This document shows positions 52,590-61,579 of a stretch of DNA of 64,000 nt, one piece after another. The notes beneath the pieces were generated by a model that saw nothing but the letters and a program-made list of their open reading frames with translations, was not told where the DNA came from and ran no database searches. The DNA comes from Candidatus Melainabacteria bacterium (GTDB taxonomy: Bacteria > Cyanobacteriota > Vampirovibrionia > Obscuribacterales > Obscuribacteraceae), in contig CP064963.1 in assembly GCA_016699165.1 (NCBI GenBank), positions 1 to 64,000 on the forward strand, given 5' to 3'. How positions within the stretch are numbered: position 1 is the stretch's first letter; the number at the start of each line of letters is the position of its first letter. The position numbers and the translations under genes are program-made.

Positions 52590-53180
52590 TTGCAGAAACT
52601 GGAGATGACCGCACTTATTTTGTGCGGCGGACAGTCGAAGCGCATGGGAAGAGCAAAAGCTTTTCTGCCATACGCAGGCGCGACTTTTATTTCGCATCTG
52701 GTCGATAGCATGGAAAAACTTTTCGACGAAGTACTGCTCATTGCAAACGATCCTGAAACTTATCTAGACCTTGGACCAGATGTGGTGCGAGATATTCTGC
52801 CTAATCGCGGACCATTGTGTGGAATTTTGTCTGGTTTACTTGTGGCAAAGCACGACAAAGTCTTTGTCACTGCCTGCGACATGCCTTTATTCAATCAAGA
52901 CTTGATTCGCAATCTAGAAAAAGAGTCTGCAGGTTATGACATTACTTGTCTGGCTCATGAAGAGCGTCTGGAGCCTTTGATTGGTATCTATTCTAAAAAC
53001 TGTGTCAAAGATCTAGAAGAATCTTTGTTTGCAGACCAGTTGAGTTTGACTGATTTAATTGCGAAGCATCCCAGCGCTCACAAATTCTATTGCAAATACG
53101 AAGACAGACTGGCACCAGATCTGCCACCATATTTCAATGTTAATACACCAAGTGATTATTCCAAATTACTGGCAAAATAA
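52590..53180 (+). CDS. mobA: Molybdenum cofactor guanylyltransferase
   Basis: 196 residues from a TTG at 52590 (ATG at 52605 is the alternative). The nucleotide-binding signature is TALILCGGQSKRMGRAKAFL, with LPNRGPLCGILSGLLVAKHD and the metal-binding VFVTACDMPLFN. MobA adds GMP to molybdopterin to make the guanine dinucleotide cofactor of DMSO-reductase-family enzymes. No molybdoenzyme gene is in the window. It follows the enoyl-CoA hydratase by seven bases, so it is probably co-transcribed though functionally unrelated. The C-terminal YFNVNTPSDYSKL is family-typical. Confidence 0.9.
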   Translation: MQKLEMTALILCGGQSKRMGRAKAFLPYAGATFISHLVDSMEKLFDEVLLIANDPETYLDLGPDVVRDILPNRGPLCGILSGLLVAKHDKVFVTACDMPLFNQDLIRNLEKESAGYDITCLAHEERLEPLIGIYSKNCVKDLEESLFADQLSLTDLIAKHPSAHKFYCKYEDRLAPDLPPYFNVNTPSDYSKLLAK

Positions 53181-53220
53181 TAGATTTGTGTGCGACATGT
53201 ACTTTTGCAAAGGTGCTGAG

Positions 53221-53249
53221 CATAAGTATTGCGGGCAGTAATACTTATG
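53221..53249. terminator. Perfect 10-bp inverted repeat between convergent genes
   Basis: CATAAGTATT (53221-53230) and AATACTTATG (53240-53249) are exactly complementary around a 9-base loop. It lies between mobA (plus) and the pilus operon end (minus). The stem is AT-rich and no clean T-run follows on either side, so if it is a bidirectional terminator it is a weak one. Confidence 0.45.
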
Positions 53250-53290
53250 GTTGGCCATTTTATAAAAAAGACCTATTGGTATGCTTTTAT

Positions 53291-53962
53291 TTATCGGATG
53301 GGAGTCAAGACTAATCTGCGACGACTAGAGCCTTCGGTCAACAAACAATAATCGTCATCGACTTTGGCAACGTGAGTGGTTTCGCCATCGACTGTTAGAT
53401 TATCGCCTTCTTTGAGTGTAATAAATTTGCGCATGCCTAAAGCGCGCCTTAAGTCTGGATCAATTAAATCAAGCACGATATTGTTATCAAAGATTGCATT
53501 GAGTCTCACTCTATTGGCAAGAATTGGTTTGTCGGGAGGTCCAGGCAGTTCGCTTGTTTTGACCGTGTCTGACCAGCTTACTTTAGGCTCTGGCGGAAGA
53601 CTCATTTCATTTTCGAGATTTAGTGCACCATTTGGGGGTGGTGGCACTTTTGATATTTTCGTTTCTTTTTCGATGGTAGTTTTGATTCTTTGTACAGTTG
53701 TGGTTGTTGGAGCAAAAGGATCTACTCGTCCTGCAACTGCACGCGCCATGTCTGTTAGTAACGTTTTAGAGGTGGCTGGATAAACAGATCTAGTTTGATT
53801 TACTATTTCAGTTACAGTTTTAGATTTGACATTGTTGGGTACTTTGCGCATCATCTCTTGTTCTTGAACGATTCGTTTATTCTCCTGATCTTTTCTGAAT
53901 AAATAAGTGCCACCAATGGCAATTACTACAATCAAAAGTAGCGATATTAAACGTCCGTTCAC
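53291..53962 (-). CDS. PilP-like pilus assembly protein
   Basis: 223 residues. An N-terminal membrane anchor (LISLLLIVVIAIGGTYLF) is followed by a linker with RVDPFAPTTTT and a proline-rich part (KVPPPPNGALN). The small beta domain (about 150-223) has ILANRVRLNAIFDNNIVLDL, FITLKEGDNLTVDGETTHVA and VDDDYCLLTEGSSRRRLVL. DPFxP plus a small C-terminal beta domain is how PilP-type lipoproteins and PilP-like proteins look, although no lipobox is present. It is the last gene after PilO, with a four-base overlap, which supports the assignment. It would link the inner-membrane PilMNO platform to the secretin in the outer membrane. Confidence 0.65.
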   Translation of the reverse strand: MNGRLISLLLIVVIAIGGTYLFRKDQENKRIVQEQEMMRKVPNNVKSKTVTEIVNQTRSVYPATSKTLLTDMARAVAGRVDPFAPTTTTVQRIKTTIEKETKISKVPPPPNGALNLENEMSLPPEPKVSWSDTVKTSELPGPPDKPILANRVRLNAIFDNNIVLDLIDPDLRRALGMRKFITLKEGDNLTVDGETTHVAKVDDDYCLLTEGSSRRRLVLTPIR

Positions 53963-54675
53963 GATTGTGTACCGTTTGGCATGTAATAGACATTCATGAT
54001 GAAAGTCATCACTGGCTTGTCACCGGCGAATTTTTTCACTTTTTCAATGCTGACAGATTTATCTTGCGAGTTCGATGCACTTGTAGCCAGAGCTAAATCG
54101 CTTATATTTATGACGCGCTCATAGTCTTCCATCTTTTTTAGAAATGAGACAAGTTCTGGATAATCGCCTGTTAAAAAGACTCGTTTACTTGTATGACGCA
54201 ATCCTATATCGGTTATTGCATCGGCTGTTTTGGCGTCGGCCGTTTTAACTGCAGGCTTAGCTCCGGGCAATGGCAATTGAGCTACAGGGAGTTTTTTGCC
54301 CATCTCTTCAAAGACTGCATCGATTGAATCTTTGTCGCCTGTTTTTTTCTTTTCGTCAGCAAGCTCGAGAGACAATAAATTGATACCAGTTTCATGCGCC
54401 ATCTTATCCATATCGAATAAGACAACATCTATCTGATCTGTGGCAGGAAGATTCTTTTTCATTTTGGCCAGGTCTTCTTGCAATGTGCGCGATTTCTTTT
54501 CGAGCAGACCTTTTTCAATCAGTGAATGTTCAAGTCTTGAATAGTCTGCTTTTTTATTTTGCACGTCTACTTTGAGCAATTCAATTTCTGCAAAGAGTGG
54601 CTGAATCTGCGCGGCAAGCAAGAATGCTCCAATTAATGGAGATGCGGCAATTAGAATTTTAGTCCATCGGCTCAT
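53959..54675 (-). CDS. pilO: PilO-like type IV pilus inner-membrane protein
   Basis: 238 residues: one N-terminal membrane helix (ILIAASPLIGAFLLAAQIQP), a coiled coil (about 30-80; LLKVDVQNKKADYSRLEHSL), then the PilO ferredoxin-like domain with VLFDMDKMAHETGINLLSLE, and RVFLTGDYPELVSFLKKMED followed by RVINISDLALATSAS, a strongly PilO-like stretch. An insert of about 40 residues rich in Ala/Lys/Asp (KTADAKTADAITD) separates the coiled coil from the core. PilO dimerises with PilN in the alignment complex of the pilus machine. It overlaps the PilM-PilN fusion gene by four bases. Confidence 0.85.
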   Translation of the reverse strand: MSRWTKILIAASPLIGAFLLAAQIQPLFAEIELLKVDVQNKKADYSRLEHSLIEKGLLEKKSRTLQEDLAKMKKNLPATDQIDVVLFDMDKMAHETGINLLSLELADEKKKTGDKDSIDAVFEEMGKKLPVAQLPLPGAKPAVKTADAKTADAITDIGLRHTSKRVFLTGDYPELVSFLKKMEDYERVINISDLALATSASNSQDKSVSIEKVKKFAGDKPVMTFIMNVYYMPNGTQS

Positions 54676-56408
54676 CTTTGGACCTCGATTGTTTTTGTGG
54701 TAGAGGTAGAGATGGTGGTCTTATTTGCTTGAGCGGCATTGACTGTAAGTGAAAAATCAACTGTCTCGGGCTGCTTTTCATTGCGAGTGGCATAATTTAT
54801 TTCGGCACTTTGAACAATAGCCGACGAGTCGAGATTGGCTGCAAATTTAGATATATCAGAATAATTGTCTGCCAGACCCTGGATTTTCATATTTGCTTTG
54901 TTAAAGCTTACTTCGTGCAATTGCACTGAAACAGGGACATTCTGCGAGACTAAATCTAAGTAACGTGAAAGTCGTCTTGTTTTGTTTATAAGAAAATTGA
55001 ATACTTCATAGCGTGCTGCAAGCATGGCATTGTCGTGCTTAACTTTGGTCATTTGTTTTAAATTTAGTTGAGCGTCGCTCACTTCTTTATTCGCTTTGTC
55101 GAGATCGGCTTGAATCGCGGGCTTTTCAAAATTCAATAAATAAACAAATAAACCAAGACACAGTACAAAGGCGATACTGCCTGCGGTAAATAATGGTTTT
55201 AAATAACCGCCGCTTTGCTCGGAGTCAGGCATGACCTGAGTTTGGCGATCGTCAAAAAATAACGGCAGGCGACCTTCGCGATTGAGGTCTAGGTCTACAG
55301 TGTAATTGGGACTCCAGGTAGGCTCCAGAGCCGAGCCCACTAATCCAGACAAAATGGGCTGCATGCGCTCGACAATAACTGATTTGTCAAAGACCATATC
55401 GCGCATTGAGTTGCCTAAAATTACTTTGCGCCCGATTCGATTTGAAATGTAATTATCAATCTGGGGCACCATGCAACCTTGCCCGGTGATGATTATCTTG
55501 TCCAGGCTTGCTTCGTTGCCTTGCGATTGAAAATATTCAAGCGAGCGCTCCAGCTCATCTGTAATATCTGAAAAAATTGTGCGTGCAACCTGCGCTGCAT
55601 GTCCTTGCACTTCGTTTCGTGGTGCCGTGCCAAATACTGGCAGTTGAGGCAATAAATCGAGCGCTTGCTCAAAGTCTATATCAAGACTGCGCGATATTGC
55701 CTCGGTCAGAGTTTCGACACCAACCAGAATAGAACGACCAAACAAGGGCATTGAACTTCTGATGATATTTATATCGGTTGCGTCTTGCCTGATATTCACA
55801 AGCATCGATGTGTGACCGGTGGAGCCAAAATATCCGCATAAAGAAAGACCACGAATAGCTGCTAATGATGAAACTTCAACGCGTCCCAGTTTCGCCCCGG
55901 CACTGTCTGTGGTGAGCCAGCAAGACTCGATTATTGAGCGCTGGATGGCTGCCAAAATGACATCCACGCGTCTTACGCCATCTGGGTCGGTGCGCTCGGT
56001 GGCGGGCATCAAAGACCAGTCTAAATTGGCGTCTTGAATATTATAGGGAATGTGATTGGCAGCTTCTTGAGTTACCACTTCTGCCAATTCTTCCGCGGGC
56101 ATGCCGGTTGGCACCGGTATCAAGCGAATGACCGCAGCTTGTGCTGGAATAGTCATGTTCAGTGTTGGCGCAGAGCCCGAAATTGGAATTCCGGCTTCTT
56201 GAATTAGCTCAAGTATCACCGCTCCAATAGTTTGAGGGTCGGTCACAAGACCTTCGCGCACTGTGTTTGCAGGCGTTGGAGACGAAGCAAAACGACTCAC
56301 TTCTATGTGAGAGCGCGTTTTTTCAAGTTGGATCAAAGTGACGCTGTCGCTGTTAATATCGACGCCGAGCCTTGGTCCGTCTTTTTTGCTAAACCCCAGG
56401 CCAAACAT
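54672..56408 (-). CDS. PilM-PilN fusion protein
   Basis: 578 residues. The N-terminal 350 residues are PilM, an actin-like ATPase: LGVDINSDSVTLIQLEKTRS, LNMTIPAQAAVIRLIPVPTG, ELAEVVTQEAANHIPYNIQD, SMLVNIRQDATDINIIRSSM, and IIITGQGCMVPQIDNYISNR. A linker leads to one membrane helix (TAGSIAFVLCLGLFVYLLNF, about 418-437). A coiled coil and a PilN-like periplasmic domain (about 440-578) follow, with YLDLVSQNVPVSVQLHEVSF and KIQGLADNYSDISKFAANLD. PilM and PilN are separate proteins in most bacteria; here they form one chain, so the cytosolic ring and its membrane tether are covalently linked. No pilN gene lies between it and pilO, which agrees with the fusion. Confidence 0.88.
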   Translation of the reverse strand: MFGLGFSKKDGPRLGVDINSDSVTLIQLEKTRSHIEVSRFASSPTPANTVREGLVTDPQTIGAVILELIQEAGIPISGSAPTLNMTIPAQAAVIRLIPVPTGMPAEELAEVVTQEAANHIPYNIQDANLDWSLMPATERTDPDGVRRVDVILAAIQRSIIESCWLTTDSAGAKLGRVEVSSLAAIRGLSLCGYFGSTGHTSMLVNIRQDATDINIIRSSMPLFGRSILVGVETLTEAISRSLDIDFEQALDLLPQLPVFGTAPRNEVQGHAAQVARTIFSDITDELERSLEYFQSQGNEASLDKIIITGQGCMVPQIDNYISNRIGRKVILGNSMRDMVFDKSVIVERMQPILSGLVGSALEPTWSPNYTVDLDLNREGRLPLFFDDRQTQVMPDSEQSGGYLKPLFTAGSIAFVLCLGLFVYLLNFEKPAIQADLDKANKEVSDAQLNLKQMTKVKHDNAMLAARYEVFNFLINKTRRLSRYLDLVSQNVPVSVQLHEVSFNKANMKIQGLADNYSDISKFAANLDSSAIVQSAEINYATRNEKQPETVDFSLTVNAAQANKTTISTSTTKTIEVQR

Positions 56409-56428
56409 TACTTAAATCATTTCCCCGC

Positions 56429-57646
56429 TTAAAATTTCCAGAATTCGCCTGTATATTCCATCTTACTAAGATTATTGCCAAGAAGCATCACCAAAAATGC
56501 TCCAGTGGCAAGAGATGGTCCAAAAGGAAACTTGACCGAGAAGCGCGAACCTGTAAAAACAGCAGACACAAGCCCACCGCAAACACCGCCTGCAAGCGCC
56601 AGGAGCGCGAGATTTGGGGTGAACCAGGTCGATGTGTCATGGGACAAAAATGCCACTGCACCAAGGGGCAGACACATTAAACCCAGTCCTATAACAAAGC
56701 CCCAAATAGCCGGTTTTATCACCAGATTAAGTGTGCCTCGACGCTTCATGTCAGAAAAAACATAACAAGCGCCCATGACCGAGCCTACTAAAAATGCAAG
56801 TGCCACTGATAGCAACATTTTTTCCATTCCAAGCCATGACGCAATAACAGCTGCAAGTACAGCGTCGCCACCGCCCATGACCACGTCGTCTTCATCGTCG
56901 CCAAAAAATTTCTTTTCTTGCTTGGGCGTTTCAACTATGTCGAAACTTCTATCGATACTGGGATCGAACTCGTCGAATTCTTCTATCGTGTCTTTAGCGT
57001 CTGCTTGCTTAGCTTTGTTTGTATCCTGGTCCTCTTCTAATTCTGATTCTTCGTCGTCGTTTGCGTTTGCCCCTTGAAACCATCTGATACTAACAAGCCC
57101 ATAAAAGTCGATAAAATCGAACAATACATAACTTATGCCGACACCAGCCATGGTATTAAAAAAGCCTGTGCCCCAAAATGAACTGTACAAGATACCAAGC
57201 AACATCGACGGATAGGTGATTTCATGCGGGATAAGCTTTTCTTTTAAGTCTGTCAGAGTGACAGCAATAAGGGTGCAGGCAAAGAAAATCATAGCAAGAC
57301 CAGTTAGTGTCCAGCCGAAAGTCTGACTAATCAGAAAAAATATTAGTCCAGTGAAAAATTCAGTCAGTGGATATTGGATTGAAATTGATTTCTGGCAATA
57401 TCTGCATCTGCCTTTGAGCAACAAAAATCCAAACAATGGAATTAAGTCTAGAAAACCAAGCTTGTGCTGGCAGTGTGGGCAGTGCGAAGGTGGATGAATC
57501 CAGGACTTTTCAGCAAGTGAGCGAAGCGCCACCACATTTAAAAAGCTGCCGATACACACACCCAGTATTGGAGCTAAAATCATGCGCAAACTAGCGTACT
57601 GACTGGATGTCAGAAAATCTGTAATTGAATCTAAAAGGCTTTCCAT
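56429..57646 (-). CDS. pilD: Prepilin peptidase with acidic insert
   Basis: 405 residues, longer than the usual 230-290. The N-terminal methylase-type zinc site has CPHCQHKL and CRYCQ (two C-x2-C pairs). Membrane helices follow in the A24 peptidase pattern. The catalytic aspartates are in LIAVTLTDLKEKLIPHEIT (first Asp) and VVMGGGDAVLAAVIASWLGM (G-x-G-D). Between them is an extra loop of about 80 residues (about 195-270), very acidic (DDEESELEEDQDTNKAKQ; EEFDEFDPSIDRSFDIVE). The enzyme removes the leader and N-methylates type IV prepilins in the inner membrane. It is 21 bases upstream of the PilM-PilN gene, in the same direction. Confidence 0.9.
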   Translation of the reverse strand: MESLLDSITDFLTSSQYASLRMILAPILGVCIGSFLNVVALRSLAEKSWIHPPSHCPHCQHKLGFLDLIPLFGFLLLKGRCRYCQKSISIQYPLTEFFTGLIFFLISQTFGWTLTGLAMIFFACTLIAVTLTDLKEKLIPHEITYPSMLLGILYSSFWGTGFFNTMAGVGISYVLFDFIDFYGLVSIRWFQGANANDDEESELEEDQDTNKAKQADAKDTIEEFDEFDPSIDRSFDIVETPKQEKKFFGDDEDDVVMGGGDAVLAAVIASWLGMEKMLLSVALAFLVGSVMGACYVFSDMKRRGTLNLVIKPAIWGFVIGLGLMCLPLGAVAFLSHDTSTWFTPNLALLALAGGVCGGLVSAVFTGSRFSVKFPFGPSLATGAFLVMLLGNNLSKMEYTGEFWKF

Positions 57647-58441
57647 TTAGGGGAATTCTCTACGCTCGTTTATGATGGCTGCCAGACAGAGCAAGAATAA
57701 AATGAAGGCAAGGACATAACACGACAGAAATAAAATCATCTCTTTAGAAGGATAATGCCCATACATGAGCAAAGATCTTATTCTGGTGAGGTTAGAAAGA
57801 TCAGGTAAAATCCAATAAATTGTTTTCAAAAGCAGGCGTGCAAACTGGTTTTCAGACATGTTTGCCAGCTCAATTAAAGAGGTGCCGAGGTGACCGATAA
57901 ACCATAGGCTTAGCGTGAAGATGACGCTCATCACTGGGCTGCAGAAAGTCGAAAAAAATGTTGCTAGCGACAAAACAAAAAGCATTTCAAGCAAAACTAA
58001 TAAGATAGACGGAAGAATGCGCGGCAAGTGCAATTGTATTTGGTGCATAGGATCTACTAGCCAGACCAGACAAATGAGGAATGCTCCCATCATTGCGGTC
58101 ATTACAAGAATGCACATTCCAAGTCCAAGATATTTTCCAAGAATAAACTGCCAGCTTGTGACCGGTTTTGTAAAAATCACATAGATGGTTCTGTGTTCTA
58201 GTTCTTTGTAGACCATATTGGTCCCGGCAATAACTGTAATAACACCACCAATGATGGCAATGACAGCCATGCCTAAATCTTCGATTATGCGCAAATCCTG
58301 TCCGACCGAAAGTGATCCAAGCAGGATGCCGCCAACTGTGACCACGCAAGCAAAAACAAAGAAAGCGTACAAAACACGATCTCGCACTGTTTCGCGAAAA
58401 GAGTTAAGAGCGATGGCGCCTACTACTTCAAGTTGTTCCAT
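57647..58441 (-). CDS. ABC-2 type transporter permease
   Basis: 264 residues with six membrane helices: LYAFFVFACVVTVGGILLGS, MAVIAIIGGVITVIAGTNMV, LGMCILVMTAMMGAFLICLV, ILLVLLEMLFVLSLATFFST, VMSVIFTLSLWFIGHLGTS and LFLSCYVLAFILFLLCLAAI. The RTIYVIFTKPVTSWQFILGK stretch is typical of ABC-2 permeases that pair with CcmA/NatA-type ATPases. It abuts the prepilin peptidase gene directly and overlaps the ATPase gene by 14 bases, forming one export unit. The substrate is unknown; it is embedded in the pilus cluster, so a pilus- or envelope-related substrate is possible. Confidence 0.88.
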   Translation of the reverse strand: MEQLEVVGAIALNSFRETVRDRVLYAFFVFACVVTVGGILLGSLSVGQDLRIIEDLGMAVIAIIGGVITVIAGTNMVYKELEHRTIYVIFTKPVTSWQFILGKYLGLGMCILVMTAMMGAFLICLVWLVDPMHQIQLHLPRILPSILLVLLEMLFVLSLATFFSTFCSPVMSVIFTLSLWFIGHLGTSLIELANMSENQFARLLLKTIYWILPDLSNLTRIRSLLMYGHYPSKEMILFLSCYVLAFILFLLCLAAIINERREFP

Positions 58442-59192
58442 GACTTTGTGCCTCAGTTATTTTAGTCAGGAAAAATTCTTCAAGGCCAATATAACTTCCA
58501 TCTTTAGATATGTTTTTCACTTCTTCTTCGGCAATTAATTTACCGGCAAATAAGATGCCTACTCGATCACAGAGGTCGTTAATGTCGGGAAGCAAGTGAG
58601 AGCATAAAAGCACAGTCTTGCCTTTGCTTTTTAAGTCGCGCAAAATTTCGCGAACATCTTTGCGACCGATGGGATCTAGTCCAGACATAGGCTCGTCCCA
58701 GAAAATTAATGCAGGATCGTTTATGAGCGATTGAGCGATTCCAAGGCGTTGTAGCATACCCTTTGAATACTTGTGCATGGGCTCGTCTTTGTAAGTTTCG
58801 AGTTTGACCAGTTTTAACAACTCGGCTTTACGCTTTATGCGCTCTTGTTTTTTTATGCTGAATAACTGTGCAATAAAATCTAGAAATTCACTGCCAGTGA
58901 GGTGCGAATAGAAATATGGATTCTCAGGCAGGAAGCCAATTTGAGCCAGTCCCTGCAAATTGCCCACTTCTTTGCCCAAAATGGAAATCTCGCCCTGGTC
59001 TGGTTTCAACAGACCAAGCAAGATTTTTAGTGTGGTGGTTTTACCTGCACCGTTTGGACCGAGCAGCCCATAGACTTCCCCTTCCTGTACTTTGAGTTCG
59101 AGCTCGTTTAATATGCGCGTTTTTTTGCGCATAAGACCGCCGATGCGATCTTTGATGATGCCTCGTGCTTCAATGACCAGGTTGGCCGACAT
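58428..59192 (-). CDS. ABC transporter ATP-binding protein
   Basis: 254 residues: Walker A GLLGPNGAGKTTTLKILLGL, Q-loop region IGFLPENPYFYSHLTGSEFL, signature KYSKGMLQRLGIAQSLINDP, Walker B ALIFWDEPMSGLDPIGRKDV and the switch His in VLLCSHLLPDINDLCD. It is of the CcmA/NatA class (DUF4162-like tail absent). It energises the ABC-2 permease whose gene it overlaps. It starts where the sigma factor gene stops (shared base at 59192). Confidence 0.92.
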   Translation of the reverse strand: MSANLVIEARGIIKDRIGGLMRKKTRILNELELKVQEGEVYGLLGPNGAGKTTTLKILLGLLKPDQGEISILGKEVGNLQGLAQIGFLPENPYFYSHLTGSEFLDFIAQLFSIKKQERIKRKAELLKLVKLETYKDEPMHKYSKGMLQRLGIAQSLINDPALIFWDEPMSGLDPIGRKDVREILRDLKSKGKTVLLCSHLLPDINDLCDRVGILFAGKLIAEEEVKNISKDGSYIGLEEFFLTKITEAQSHGTT

Positions 59193-60157
59193 TAACTGCC
59201 TTTCTGACCGGAAATCTTTCTGTTATGGGTGATGATTTTGTGTAGTTCGGCAGTGGCTGCGCGCAATCGGCGAGACACTTGCATTTGCGAAATACCAAGG
59301 CGTCGAGCCACTTCTGTTTGACTTAAGTCTTCATAGAAAGTGAGTTGAACTACTTCGCGCAAGCCGTCACGCAACTGTTTGATGGCTTCTGCAAGCATAA
59401 AGCGGTCTTCTTTTGCCATCTGATTGTTGTTGTAACGTCCGTCTACAAGTGTGTCTATAAGTGATTGCTCTGAGCCGGCATCGTTTGAAAGAGCCTGATC
59501 GAGCGACACAAGAGTGCGTCTGCGGTCAACTTCGTAAGCTTCGTTTACTCTAGATACTGGTATTTGCAGTTCAAATGCGATTTCTGAATCTGAAGGCTCG
59601 CGACCAAGGCGGGCTGTGAGATTCTGTACCAAACGATTAATGCGGAAGGACAATTCTTGCAATTCACGCGGGGCGCGAATCATAGCTGTTTTGTCTCTGA
59701 GATAGTGTCTGATTTCACCAGTAATTAAGTGTGTGGCATAAGTTTGAAACTTAGCGCCAGCATCAACTTTGAACTGGTCGACCGCTTTAATCAAGCCGAT
59801 AGAACCGACTTGGATTAAATCCTCGACTGGGTCAGTCGAGCGTCTTGCCAGACCGTAAGCGATTCTCTTCACCAGAGGAAGAGCGGCTTGAATTATGGAA
59901 TCGCGCAGAACTGGGTCACGCGTTGTTGCGTAGCGCGCCAGCCACTGGTGAATTTGATCTTGAGCTTTTCCTGGTTCGGGTTTGTTCATTGCCACATCTT
60001 TGGCTATTACAGTTGGTTCTGGTATTTTGTTGGTCGGCACATATGACGAATTTGCCTGACTGGTTTTTTTTACATGCAAGCTTTTGCTCACTTTTGTTTT
60101 CTCGCTTTTTTGCTTGACTACCGACAAGAGTCCTTTTATGGGGCCCGTAAAGGTCAT
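59192..60157 (-). CDS. RNA polymerase sigma factor, SigF/SigB-like (group 3)
   Basis: 321 residues. Residues 1-75 are basic and variable. Region 2 has ALPLVKRIAYGLARRSTDPV, DLIQVGSIGLIKAVDQFKVD and AKFQTYATHLITGEIRHYLR. Region 3 includes LTARLGREPSDSEIAFELQI and VDRRRTLVSLDQALSND. Region 4 is LREVVQLTFYEDLSQTEVAR plus RRLGISQMQVSRRLRAATAE. Region 1 of primary sigma factors is lacking. This is the family of Bacillus SigB/SigF and cyanobacterial SigF; the latter controls pilus genes and motility. Here it lies inside the pilus cluster between pilC and the ABC exporter, so control of pilin or envelope genes is a reasonable inference. No anti-sigma gene is adjacent. Confidence 0.9.
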   Translation of the reverse strand: MTFTGPIKGLLSVVKQKSEKTKVSKSLHVKKTSQANSSYVPTNKIPEPTVIAKDVAMNKPEPGKAQDQIHQWLARYATTRDPVLRDSIIQAALPLVKRIAYGLARRSTDPVEDLIQVGSIGLIKAVDQFKVDAGAKFQTYATHLITGEIRHYLRDKTAMIRAPRELQELSFRINRLVQNLTARLGREPSDSEIAFELQIPVSRVNEAYEVDRRRTLVSLDQALSNDAGSEQSLIDTLVDGRYNNNQMAKEDRFMLAEAIKQLRDGLREVVQLTFYEDLSQTEVARRLGISQMQVSRRLRAATAELHKIITHNRKISGQKGS

Positions 60158-60323
60158 AAATTAGGAATAATGAATATTGTATGGCCTTAATTGAGAATAT
60201 CCAACAGATTTATTGAAAAAAAGGACCAAGTTTGTCGATTAGGGGCAAAATATCAAAATTATAGGCGCCCGGCAACTGCCTGAAAGTGATATATCTTGAT
60301 AACTGTTCGCGCCCCGAAAACTA

Positions 60324-61559
60324 CTATCTGAGCTGGTTGATCACGGTGAAGATGGGTAAATACATGCCCACGACTACAGAGCCTACAACTCCACCTATTA
60401 GCACGACCATTATCGGCTCAAGCACCGAAGTCAAAGAATCAACCGAATTTTCTACTTCCATATCGTAGAACTCGGCAATTTTTTCAAGCATATCGTCAAG
60501 CTTGCCAGTTTCTTCTCCGACCGCCACCATTTGCGTAACCATGGGAGGAAACAACTTGTCTCTTGTCATCGGTTTGGATATAGTCCCGCCCTGGCGCACT
60601 TCTTCGTGAATCTTTTGCACCGCAAGTGAGACTACCGCATTGCCGGCAGTATCTTTGACTACTTCCAAAGCGTTTAGCATTGGTACGCCAGCCTGGATTA
60701 GGGTCCCAAAAGTTCGACTAAAGCGGGCGATGCTTACTTTTCGAATTAATTCTCCTATAAGAGGAATGGATAACTTAATTGCATCAATGTGCAATTTGCC
60801 TTGCTGAGTCTTGTAGTAATTGCGCAGAAAAAAGGCACCAACGATACATGCAATTAAAAATAGAACCATCCAAATAGATCTTGCCGCTACAGACAGACTG
60901 ATTAAAAATTGAGTGTAGGCTGGCAATTCGCCGCCGATATTTTTGAAAAGCCCTTCAAAAATAGGCAATACAAATGTGAGCATGGCCCAGAAAACGCCCA
61001 CTGCCACAAGCAATACTACAGATGGATAAACCATGGCTGCACGAACTTTTTGATTCAACTTCTGGCGATACTCAAGAAAATCGGCAAGTCGTTTCAGCAC
61101 TTCGGACAAAATACCGCCCGCCTCACCTGCTCGCACCATCGAGATATAGAGTGAATCGAAAATACCTTTTTGTCTGGTCATGGCATCGGACAAAGACAAA
61201 CCTGACTCAACCAGACGCCTCACATCGTCTATGGCTCGCTTCAATTTCTTATTGGGACATTGATCGACAATGATATAAAGAGTCCGCAGCATGGACACCC
61301 CAGAGCCTACAAGAGCTGCAAACTGTCTTGAGAAAACGACCATGTCTTTGAGTGTTATCTGCTCAAATAAAGCGACTACTTTGTCAAGCGACTCTTGGGT
61401 GTCCAGTCGCAAAGCTTGAGGACGTGTTCGTTCTTTGATGTCGATTACATCGACACCTCGCGCTTGAAGCCTGATTTTAAGCACGTTAGCAGACTCAGCT
61501 TGGGCGAAAGCTTCGCTCACTCGACCTTGATTGTCACGTACCTTATATACAAATTCCAT
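60324..61559 (-). CDS. pilC: Type IV pilus inner-membrane platform protein PilC
   Basis: 411 residues. It opens MEFVYKVRDNQGRVSEAFAQ and has LKDMVVFSRQFAALVGSGVS, the first PilC/GspF domain, then MVRAGEAGGILSEVLKRLAD. Membrane helices are VYPSVVLLVAVGVFWAMLTF, IWMVLFLIACIVGAFFLRNY and the C-terminal LTSVLEPIMVVLIGGVVGSV. The second copy of the domain has ARFSRTFGTLIQAGVPMLNA and QMVAVGEETGKLDDMLEKIA. PilC couples the PilB and PilT ATPases to pilin insertion and removal. It lies 20 bases after pilT. A gap of 166 bases to the sigma gene downstream holds no gene. Confidence 0.96.
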   Translation of the reverse strand: MEFVYKVRDNQGRVSEAFAQAESANVLKIRLQARGVDVIDIKERTRPQALRLDTQESLDKVVALFEQITLKDMVVFSRQFAALVGSGVSMLRTLYIIVDQCPNKKLKRAIDDVRRLVESGLSLSDAMTRQKGIFDSLYISMVRAGEAGGILSEVLKRLADFLEYRQKLNQKVRAAMVYPSVVLLVAVGVFWAMLTFVLPIFEGLFKNIGGELPAYTQFLISLSVAARSIWMVLFLIACIVGAFFLRNYYKTQQGKLHIDAIKLSIPLIGELIRKVSIARFSRTFGTLIQAGVPMLNALEVVKDTAGNAVVSLAVQKIHEEVRQGGTISKPMTRDKLFPPMVTQMVAVGEETGKLDDMLEKIAEFYDMEVENSVDSLTSVLEPIMVVLIGGVVGSVVVGMYLPIFTVINQLR

Positions 61560-61579
61560 GGCAAGATTTTAGCCTTAGC

